From: Talaromyces rugulosus
Lineage: Eukaryota > Ascomycota > Eurotiomycetes > Eurotiales > Trichocomaceae
Direction of reading: 5' to 3'
NCBI RefSeq assembly: GCF_013368755.1
Contig: NC_049565.1
Span: forward strand, 2,976,001 to 3,040,000
DNA: 64,000 nucleotides
Shown here: positions 55,194-64,000 of the stretch, piece after piece
How the letters are laid out: every line of letters begins with the position of its first letter
Numbering within the stretch: the first letter of the stretch is position 1
Notes under the pieces: generated by a model
The model's database searches: none
What the model was told of the DNA's origin: nothing
The model's input: the letters and a program-made list of their open reading frames with translations, nothing else
Position numbers and translations under genes: made by a program

Positions 55194-57964
55194 ATGTCTT
55201 CTGAAGTTGAGGACATTCCTGAGCTCTGCTGGGAGGTCCTCCCATGGGTCAGCAATCAGGCAATACTTCTCGGTCTCGAAACGCAGGATAACAGATTCGC
55301 TCAGCTGGGCTGTGAACTCTTCATCTTGAACCAACAAATCTCCTCTACAGGCCAGAGAGAGTTAAACCCGAAGCTGATTAAAATAGTAGAGCTTGTCAAT
55401 AAAGCTTGTTCTGTAAGTGATCGATAGGTTCATGCCTACTAAAAATGCATGATAACTTACTACCGCCTAGGTCCTGAGAGAGAACCACGTCAGAGAAAAT
55501 AGGCGGCTTGGTGCGCTTTGGAATATTTTGGAGTGCAAGAACTCAAACACGCCAGCTGAAAAAATTCTTATTCGCGACATCCGACGCAGCCTACTACGAT
55601 TCGTTCAGCGGAACCCCGAATATTTTTCTCTCATGCGTTTCATCAGTGATTATGTGCGCGCAATAGATCCAGAGGATGCTCAATCTGATGAGCAGATGGG
55701 TCCATCTAATGAAGATATCAAGTATCCAACCCAAGTCAGCAATACTCTTTATACTCAACTTCGGATGTATTCTAGCTGCTCATGTAGCACGCAGCACCTG
55801 GAATGCGCGCGGTTACGACTGGGTCTTGAGCATGATGACCAAGAAAATACGGGCATCCCATTCGAATTTGCATTTGCAGTAAGCCCTAAGTATTGTACAA
55901 CTGACCGTGAGTTTCGGTGGAAGCAGGCAAAAATATCTGTTGCCAGGTATGGTTGATTTTGAAAAGAAATGTTTGATTATTGGTATATATCTAGCTAACA
56001 TGTTTGCTATCTGTGATAGACGAAATGAACGCCCCCGGAAGAAACAAGTATCGTTTGTAGCCCAGTATTCAAGACCATCGCCTGAGAAGCAGATTAATTC
56101 GTCCTTGACAGACGGTCTCCGAAAAGTTGAAGTCGGCGAATTCTGCAGATTGATCGGAAGTGAAACCAACAAACAAGTTTACTTCCATATCCATAATAAC
56201 ATAATGAAGGTTGACGACACCGTTCAGAGGAATCTATTTCGAGATTTTCTTCCCCAAGCTGGCATGCCTCTGGCAGAATGGCTAGACCAGACTATACACC
56301 TTTCCAATAGGGTAAAGGTTACGCTAGCATACACCATAGCGAGATCAGTATGGCAATACTATAACTCCTTCTGGATGGTGAAACCATGGACACACGAGAA
56401 TATTCAAATTCTCAAGGAAAAGATTAGTGATGGGAACCATGTCAGGCCACATCCATATTTCACCACGAAGCTGCAGCAATACAAGGGGGAGGTATTAGAC
56501 TATTGCATCGCGGACGATCTCTTTCATATGTACCCCAATATCCTTGCGTTGGGGGTTGTTCTTGTTGAGATTGCAGCAAAGGAGTCATTCAAGCCTGATA
56601 GTTCTCATTACCTCTGGAATGAAACCACTATAAATGATTACTACGAATGGGCTTGGATGACGGCAAATCGCAGTGACTTGGGAAACACGATTGGCGCTGC
56701 TTATAAAGCAGTAGTGAACAACTGTCTCGACGCCGAACTGTTCAGAGACGGCTCCTTCCATTCGCCAAACACCGAGAAAGATCTTGAAACGAGGCAGTCG
56801 CTTCTCTACGAGAAAATTGTGCTGCCTCTTCGGCAGCTATATCTTGCATATAAAGACGACTGGGAGATTCAAGAGATTCCCACTGCCGAAACTGGCATTT
56901 CTTCCCAAAAGCATACCCATAATTCCAAACCAACACATCGTTCTCAATTTACAGTCGCCATTTTTTGTGCATTGCCACTAGAAGCAGATGCGGTCAGAGA
57001 GCTTTTCGATGAGATCTGGGGTGAAGGAGAAAACTACGGTAAAGCGGCCAGAGACGCCAATACCTACACCTTTGGTAAAATATTACACCATAATGTAGTT
57101 CTCGTCCATATGGTTGGTATAGGGAAAGGTGCTGCATCTCAAGCATCTTCCAGCATACTCTCTAGTTATCCGGAGATCAAGCTCGGGCTAGTGGTTGGAA
57201 TCTGCGGTGGAGTGCCGTCATATTCAGAGGGCAACGTCGATATCATACTTGGCGATGTTGTGATAAGTGATGGAATTGTGCAGTACGATTTTGGTAGGCA
57301 GTTTCCAGACACATTTTCGACCAGGGAAGGAGTTGTTAGCCGACCTCCTCCAAGTATTCGGACGATGTTGGCTAAGCTGAAGGGGGTGCAAGTGCAAGAA
57401 CGTGTTGAAACAACGATATCCAAAAATTTGAAATCCTTGCAAGATAAGTCTGTACCTAACAAAAAGGCTTTTTATCCGGGGACAGACAAGGATGAGCTCT
57501 ATAAATCCACGTACCAACACAAGCACCAAGAGCCAGCAGCATGCAACATATGCGGTGCCTGTGAAGGAGGAGGAAGAGGGGCAAGTCCAGTATGCGAAGA
57601 GGCACGAACAATGACCTGTCAGCAGCTTGGATGTCGAAAATATTCCCTGATCCCCCGTCGGCGACTACAGGAAGCTTCTGCAGAGAGCTGCGTGCCAAAC
57701 CCAAAAATCCACATCGGTCCTTTCGGATCCGGGGATAGGGTCATGAAGTCCGGCCAGCACCGCGATGAGATTGCTGCTCAGCATAATCTTATCGCTTTTG
57801 AGATGGAGGCTTCGGGCGTTTGGGATAATCTACCGTGTCTAGTTATCAAAGGCGTGTGTGATTACGCTGACAGCCATAAGAATAAGCACTGGCAACACTA
57901 TGCCGCTGTTACTGCTGCGATTTGCATGAAGGCTATATTGGGGGAATGGGTGGTAGGAGGGTAA
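55194..57964 (+). CDS. DUF7580-like plus PNP_UDP protein (NLR-associated type)
   Basis: Three exons (55194-55412, 55471-55946, 56020-57964), 879 residues. The first ~580 residues (ELCWEVLPWVSNQAILLGLE, RLGALWNILECKNS, FLPQAGMPLAEWLDQTIHLS, VKVTLAYTIARSVWQYYNSF) have the fungal DUF7580 layout, a degenerate kinase-like or HeLo-associated domain of heterokaryon-incompatibility proteins. The C-terminal ~300 residues form a PNP_UDP_1 domain: TVAIFCALPLEADAVRELFD, GLVVGICGGVPSYSEGNVDI, the intact AFEMEASGVWDNLPCLVIKG and CDYADSHKNKHW. Such domains cleave purine nucleosides and occur as effector-like modules in fungal NLRs. A Cys-rich insert (CNICGACEGGGRG...CQQLGC) lies inside it. No NACHT is present, so it may act as a two-domain effector. 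Confidence 0.82.
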
Positions 57965-58381
57965 CTTATATTGGCTTTTTTTATTCTAATATCTACCTCT
58001 TCACTGATTATCACCCAGTTGATTGGCTGATTGGCGTCTTGGATCTTATATAGAAACGCTACAAGACCGAGAAGAAGTTCCGGAAAAGTCACCCAGACTA
58101 AATGGACCGATTGCTAGCAGATCCGAGATAATGGAGTCATGCCGGACATGATTACTTACTGAAAGTGCCCAGCAAATGCTTTTGAGGTCCCATTCTATCA
58201 ACCAATTGAGGGATTTTGGCTCTGAGTTCTCACTGAACTTGGCCAAGAAGAAAGCAGCATCTCGCTGCCCCGGTTCGCGTTGCACATATTTATTATATAG
58301 ACTTGTTATATAGATACAAGGGTATATTGAAAACTATCAATGGAATCCATATATATACAGGCTCTCTTCTCATATCATATA
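57965..58381. other. convergent 3' spacer
   Basis: Lies between the stop codons of the PNP gene and PEX1; no coding signal. Confidence 0.5.
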
Positions 58382-61300
58382 TCACATCAGACTCGTCCTC
58401 CCTCCGATTTCCTTGGCTCCCTCTCCATCTGGCATTTCGCCGTTGCGTCCCACCACGAATTCATTATAAATAGCGTCAAGACGACGTCGTTCCCGGTCGC
58501 TCAGCGAGCTCCGAGTCGTTGCTAGTGACTTCTCGATATGCTGCCACCCGATGATGACTTCATCGCCAGGATCGTCGGCCGCTGAGGTCCCATTGGGCTG
58601 TTGCTGCTGTGTGTCATCCTGATGGGATCCGTGCTCGAGCTGTCTTTGACGCCGGCGTGCCTGTTTAAAGGCTTCTAGCTTTGCAGCCACAACAGCGGGA
58701 GGTGGTAGTTTGGTGCGGGCGACAGAGTCACCGTCTACTTGTTCGTCGGAATAGAGGAATTGGATAAAGGTTTTGTGGGCGGCTGCGTCGGAGCCGTTGG
58801 TTTGCGCACCGTTAGCTCGTTTTGTTGTCGACGCCGCTGTGTTTCCTGAAGTTCGGTCGCCTAGAAGATCGTGGATGGCTTCGAGGTGTGCGTTATATAC
58901 AACAGCTTGAATATCGGCTCCAGAGTAACCTTCTGTCCGCGACGCGATTTCACCTACGCGTGACTCGACCTCGTGATTCAATTTGAGTTTTTTGCTGACT
59001 GCTTGAATTATATCGACGCGGTCGTCATGAGACGGCATGTCACACAGTAAACTTTTGTCTAAACGCCCAGGACGGAGCAGAGCAGGGTCGATGAGATCTG
59101 GTCTCGACGTGGCCGCCAAAACATATACTCCAGAAAGTCCCTCGGCGCCGTCCATTTGAGTCAACAGCTGGTTGACCACCCGGTCAGTGACTCCCGTGGA
59201 ATCGTGTCCACGTTTTGGGGCGATACTGTCAAACTCGTCAAAGAAGAGGATGCACGGTCTAGCGGCCTCGGCACGTTCAAAGAGGTCACGCACGCTTTTC
59301 TCGCTTGCTCCAATGTATTTGTTGAGAATCTCAGGACCCTTGACACTGATAAAGTTCAAGCCACATTCTCCTGCTACCGCACTGGCAAGCATAGTCTTAC
59401 CACACCCGGGGAACCCATAGAGCAACAGCCCCGATCGTAGTCGAAGAGGGCACTGAGCGAAAATAGGAGCGTATTTAGTCGGATATTCTAGAGTCTCTAA
59501 AAGCGTTTGACGGGTTTCGTGAAGGCCACCAATAGAAGAGAATGTGGTTGAGGAAGATGTCAATGTAACGTTTCGAAGCGATGCAGGAGTAAATCCTTTC
59601 AAAGCACGGTCAAAATCATCCGTAGTCAACGTAATCTTTGTTGACTCTGTATTGGAGTCTTGGACGGACCGTATTAGAGCTTCGTTCCTCGCTCGGGACA
59701 CGAGAAGAACAAGATCACCGGGCATATATCCATCAGTCTTCCCGGCCAGGTCCAAAAAGTCGAGATCTCGCGACAGAACGAAGCCGTCCGCGTCAGAGGA
59801 ACTGGGTCGACTCCCCGGGTTGGATGGATCCAGCCATGACTCTTGAGTCGATCCACTTTCACTTCGGGAGTGACCAGCATGACCAGCGTGACCATTGGAC
59901 ATTGTCACATTCTTGTCTTGATTGGTCAATTTCTCCAAGACTTTTCGTCGTCCTTCCTTGTTAGGCGCCTTCAGGCTTACAATCTCTCGAACAACATGGC
60001 CACCAACAACGGTGTTGTTCAGGGATTCCTTGGCCTGTGCCGTGGCCAATAATAGCACAGATGAAGTCATGGTGCAATGTTCCCGAACGATAGAACCAAC
60101 GAGCTCACTGACTTGTCGGCTACGTCCGTTATCTCCGCCAACCTGTAGCTCTGTTTCCACAGGACAGATCTTGTCCAAATCATCAAGGATCACGAGGGCT
60201 CGTCCACCAAGGCGCGCGCACCAAGATGCGGTCAGGAATAGACGACTGAGTGTTTCTTTGATAGTTGAAACACGGGTTTCGTCCGTTACCAGTTTTCGAC
60301 AGGAGAAATATGTCACATTGTACAAATGTTCTTCTCGTAACCGGTGAGCAAGTAACTGGCACAACGTGGTCTTACCGGATCCAAGACCACCAGTTAGAAG
60401 CATTGACGAGTTGCGTGATAAATTGGTCAAACTCTGGCTGATGATGGAATCAATTCCGACCATTTCTGGGCGTAACGAAGGTATATTCTCGTCTGTGGGA
60501 ACTCCAGAAAGTGTAGCGTCAATTGGCTTGGGTATCTCGGCTTGCACATCAATACTGAACTTGCTCTCGGAACCCAGTATCCACCTAGTGGTTGAAGGCC
60601 CAGAGTCCTTGGAAGGTGGATCAAACTTCACAATACCGCCATCAAAGACTGCAGCGGGAAATTGACTGTCGACTGCCGGAAGTACCATCCCATCAGTGAG
60701 AGGACCCGACATGAAGCCAGCCTCTGACCCAGGGCTACCGTATGTGACTTTGATACGCTCGGCCAAAGCACTTCGGGAGGCAGCAGTGTCCCCGCCAAAT
60801 TTCAAGCCATCCTTCTTCTTACTCGGGTCCGATGCAAACGGATAGAGCTTGATCGACTTGACCGTAGACCGAGAGAGCTGGGTAGGCGCAGGCTCGACTT
60901 TGACAACGCCTCCAACAATTCCCGAAGAGCTCAATGCTGTACAAAGCATCGATGACAGAGCAGCGTGTCGATCATCTGGGGCATCATCCCAAGGAATGAG
61001 CTTAGCCACCAGCTTGGCCGATGGTCGGCCAACCTCGGCAGACTCTTGTTCTTTCTGGTTCAGTTGTTGCTGGGGATCGAGTGGAGCTTGTAAGCCTGCC
61101 GGTTGGACAATTGAAACGGCTGCCCATTCATTCCCACGCAATTGGTTTGTTGCAAGAACGTCTCGATCAACCCAGATTTTGAGCCCCTCGTTGGCGTGGC
61201 CATTAACATCTTCATCGAACCACTCTTCCGCATATCGCCTGTCTAAGCCTCTGAAGTATACTGCAGGTTGGTCTGACTCTGAATCCCGACTTTTTGCCTT

Positions 61301-62215
61301 GACTGTGCTGCTTGTGCTTCTCCCCCCAACGCTTTTGCGACTATTGCTTGTCGTACTTCGATTTTCGCCTCGGTTGGCTTTGCCGGATTTCGGTCGGACT
61401 TTTGGCGCTACTATAACTTCGGCATCGGGTGCAATTTTAGCGAAGGGTGAGGTTGTAGGAGGCGCGGGAGTGAGAGAGGTGACGACGATATTGGCCGTGG
61501 AGGTGGGCGAGAGATGCAATGTAAGCGGATGTAAGTGGTCTGCCGGAGTTGTTGACGCCCCAGTGAATGCTGGGTTCGGTAGAGCACGAATTTGGTGCAG
61601 CAAGTTCAGTTCAAGGAATGACGCGTGCAGCTCAATGACTGATAGCGATGTTAGCTCTGTTTCTCATGCCGCTGGTTTTTAATACGCACTCTCCCAGTCT
61701 GCGGGTGTCAATGGTTCAATGTTAATTGTATGTGCAATTGGAGGATCTAGATGTAGAAACAGTCCGACCTAGAAAGATTAACATGATCTCTTTCTACACG
61801 CGGGGAAGCTTTCGCCAACCTTCTGCCCCTCAGTCAAACCTAGGACCCTGCCGAACGTGGAATCTATTTCGACGACTGCCACTTCCTGCTCTCTGCTTGA
61901 AGAGCTGGCACTGATACCGTCTCTGCTCACCACGGGTGCCACCTTGCGCCTGCTGGGCATCCCCGTCCATCCCAGATATGAAGACCGTTGAGTAGCCGAC
62001 TGTGAGCCTGACGAGCGATACTGCAATTCCACAATGACATTTTGCGCGGCCTAGAGCTAGTATTAGCTTTAACTCTCTGCTTATTCACGGCTAGGACGTA
62101 CTGCATTCGCATTGACTAGCAGAGAGACCACGGAAGTCGGTAGATTGACGAGGCATGTTTTCAGCGGCACCAACGCGACTTCGGCCGCGGTGGAGGACTT
62201 TCTGCTAGGAGCCAT
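58382..62215 (-). CDS. pex1: PEX1 peroxisomal AAA ATPase
   Basis: Four exons; the start MAPSRKSSTAAEVALVPLKT is at 62215. Joins: NANA-AAQNVIVELQYR; TEGQK-VGLFLHLDPPIA; PADWE-I-IELHASFLEL. About 1225 residues. The N-terminal domain is the PEX1 double-psi beta-barrel type. D1 has Walker A GGLGSGKTTLCQ and LVILDDLDKICP. D2 has GFPGCGKTMLASAVAGECGL, CILFFDEFDSIAPKRGHD and LLRPGRLDKSLLCDMPSHDD, the signature of PEX1 D2. With PEX6 it extracts ubiquitinated PEX5 from peroxisomes so that the import receptor recycles. The C-terminal tail is Gln/Ser-rich. A CCTCGG core lies about 160 bases upstream. Confidence 0.95.
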
Positions 62216-62377
62216 GGCGCACGCAAAGACAGCAAGACTGAGCAGCTACGCGAGACCATGAAGGAGGAAAAGAGCTGGCGATGAATGTTTTCAAGCAGAA
62301 AGAGCTCCCACGCCACTCCGCATCGGGCTCGCTCTTTCCCCGGCAAGTCCATCTACTCCGCGGCCCGTGTCGCCGGA

Positions 62378-62383
62378 CCGAGG
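62378..62383 (-). promoter_or_regulatory. possible FarA/FarB (fatty acid) core CCTCGG
   Basis: A CCTCGG hexamer on the PEX1 strand, 163 bases upstream of its ATG. FarA and FarB bind CCTCGG to induce beta-oxidation and peroxin genes on fatty acids in Aspergillus. A hexamer in a GC-rich stretch can occur by chance, so this is a weak call. Confidence 0.4.
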
Positions 62384-62757
62384 GTTAATCCGCGCCGGGG
62401 CACGTGCTGTGGGCTAGTCCGGATTGGGTGTTTCGATTCAAGCTCTTTTGGATAGAACGGTGGTAATAATAATAATGGTATGTTAATTGATTAACAATAT
62501 TGTAAGTTGGTAGTTAGTATATCTAATTCAAACTTGATTTTTTTTATTCTTATTGGTGAATTAAGTCTGTTCTCAGTGTTAGGCACGCTTTCTTGGTGCA
62601 TCTCTACTATTAATTGCGTTTAAAAAGGCCATATACCCAGAATTCTCTGCGTACTCCATACGCTAATTTCAAAGAGCAAAACCAATTCTATAAAAACATT
62701 TTATTCCAAGCCAAAGTTTGCAACAATAAAGTCGCATCAGAACCGATTGAGTGGAAA

Positions 62758-62763
62758 ACGCGT
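62758..62763. promoter_or_regulatory. MCB element ACGCGT (distal)
   Basis: A perfect MluI cell-cycle box about 200 bases upstream of the MCM5 ATG. MBF binds ACGCGT to drive G1/S transcription of replication genes, including MCM genes in yeasts. Pairing with the next box makes chance unlikely. Confidence 0.75.
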
Positions 62764-62775
62764 GGCGCGTGCCCG

Positions 62776-62781
62776 ACGCGT
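62776..62781. promoter_or_regulatory. MCB element ACGCGT (proximal)
   Basis: Second perfect MCB, 18 bases after the first and 180 bases before the MCM5 ATG. Two close copies are typical of MBF-controlled promoters. Confidence 0.75.
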
Positions 62782-62960
62782 CCGCGCCTTCCGTGGTTAG
62801 CGCCCGGCATGCCAACCTCCGATTTAGTATTTACCACAGACTCGCCTAAAGCAACGAGAACTTTCTGCCCGCTGTTCTGCATGCAGGCCATACAATAACT
62901 TTGCGCGCACCCATTAACAGGAACTTGGCTGTCTACAGGTCCCATCCAACTGGCGCGACA

Positions 62961-64000
62961 ATGGCTCTCCTTCAATATCCTGCCCCCGTCGACTACGCTG
63001 CCCAACAAGAGGCTTTCAAGGACTTTCTGCAGAATTTCAAGTCGTTCGCATCCGCGTCGGAATCTGCTGCCACTGAGGCAATCGAAGGCCTGCGCATTGA
63101 TGGCGATCAGACCGACGACGAATATGATTTCATGGACGATGCCGAGGGGGGGCAAGCCCAAACCGGTCGCAAACGCCGCGATCCCAAAAACAAATATATG
63201 CAAATGCTCCAGGACGTCGCAAATAGGGATAGTAACTGCATATTGATTGAACTGGACGATCTCGCTACTGTATGAATTATGTGGCCTTTGCTTATGGCGC
63301 TTGTCGCTAACTTTTTTTTCTTGCTTGTAGTTTGAGAAATCTCTCCCTGATGATACGGACCTAAGATTGGTGGACTCCATTCAAGGAAATGCGAGGCGCT
63401 ACATTGACGTTTTTTCCGATGCTGCTGACTCCGTTATGCCAAAAGAGACTAAAGAAATTTCGTGAGTCCCCAGAACACCAAAAACCGCCACGGCCTTGAC
63501 TAACAGTAATGCCAGGTTCAAAGATGATGTTCTTGATATCATCATGTCACAGCGTGACAAGCGCAACGAAACGGTCCACATGGCTGCAGAGGCCGAGATG
63601 GATGCCGGTCCACCCCAGTCAATGTTCCCACCTGAGTTGACGAGACGATACACTTTGAACTTCAAACCATTGACACCGTCTGGGTCTAGCAGTGAACAAA
63701 GCTCAAAGGCTCTGGCCGTTCGTCATGTGCGAGGAGAACACCTTGGATCTCTGATCACAGTGAGGGGTATCGTAACACGAGTTTCTGATGTCAAGCCAGC
63801 AGTCAAGATCAATGCCTATACCTGTGATCGATGTGGAAGTGAAATCTTCCAGCCCATTACCACGAAATCATTCTTGCCCATGACGGAATGTCCATCTGAA
63901 GAATGTGTCGCCAACAGTTCAAAAGGACAGCTCTTTCTATCCACTCGGGCTTCAAAATTTGTTCCATTCCAGGAAGTCAAAATCCAGGAAATGGCAGACC
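62961..64000 (+). CDS. mcm5: MCM5 replicative helicase subunit, 5' part
   Basis: The ATG at 62961 gives [20 protein letters not shown]. Introns: [14 protein letters not shown] (GTATGA...CTTGTAG) and [14 protein letters not shown]. The visible ~300 residues cover the MCM N-terminal domain: [74 protein letters not shown] and the zinc-finger [14 protein letters not shown]...ECPSEEC. The AAA+ core lies beyond the window. As part of MCM2-7 it unwinds DNA at replication origins. Two MCB boxes upstream fit G1/S control. Confidence 0.95.

Larger units (their letters stand above)
62216..62960. promoter_or_regulatory. divergent promoter of PEX1 and MCM5
   Basis: A 745-bp spacer. The PEX1 side has GC-rich promoter sequence with a CCTCGG; the MCM5 side has two ACGCGT boxes. 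The middle (62460-62640) is AT-rich. No coding signal. Confidence 0.7.

Overview
The window is nuclear DNA of a filamentous ascomycete (Pezizomycotina). Genes carry short 46-115 nt introns with GT/AG ends and CTRAY-like branch sites, intergenic DNA is AT-rich, and the gene set includes DUF2458, DUF2945, NLR-type PNP-UDP proteins and a CALB-type lipase. The protein style is closest to Eurotiomycetes (Aspergillus, Penicillium or Talaromyces relatives), but that placement is inference. I see no operons, CRISPR arrays, rRNA or tRNA.

Region 1 (about 0.8-10.4 kb) is the most unusual part. It is a cluster of seven very short diverged genes, each encoding one N-terminal Myb/SANT-like helical domain, a basic low-complexity linker and (in six of seven) an acidic tail with Psi-K-x-E (SUMO-type) motifs. 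Five proteins end in D/E/N-x-A or -DA. Inside it, 5308-6899 holds four tandem homologous first exons, each with its own leader, ATG and splice donor, but only one terminal exon. This is the layout of a variable-first-exon (alternative promoter) gene, or of partial tandem duplicates. Three of the four exons are phase-compatible with the shared terminal exon; one has lost a single base.

Region 2 (11.2-18.1 kb) is accessory. It has a KRE9/KNH-like membrane glycoprotein, an ankyrin pseudogene next to a decayed LINE reverse transcriptase, a YicI-type GH31 alpha-xylosidase, and a PNP-UDP/ankyrin NLR-like gene with a broken repeat tail.

Region 3 (19.3-30.5 kb) is mostly housekeeping: a TRAMP-type poly(A) polymerase, two intron-containing metallothioneins of 22-23 residues, a double GFA-domain protein, glucosidase II beta with a KDEL end, Rtf2, and mitochondrial ribosomal protein mL50. 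From 30.5 to 34.4 kb the DNA is AT-rich with two small unidentified spliced candidate genes and a DUF6914-like gene lacking a visible ATG.

Region 4 (34.6-51.1 kb) holds a 3-ketoacyl-CoA thiolase, a conserved fungal protein, DAHP synthase with a perfect CpcA/Gcn4 site, a COX14-like mitochondrial protein, DUF2458, an atypical hexokinase, DUF2945, an acid-ceramidase-like amidase with an apparent frameshift, and a secreted CALB-type lipase.

Region 5 (51.4-58 kb) carries a truncated GlnRS copy and then a divergent pair that looks like a fungal immunity or allorecognition module: a C2H2 zinc-finger protein ending in an acyl-carrier-protein domain, opposite a DUF7580-PNP_UDP protein. The window closes with PEX1 and the 5' part of MCM5, the latter with two MCB boxes upstream.
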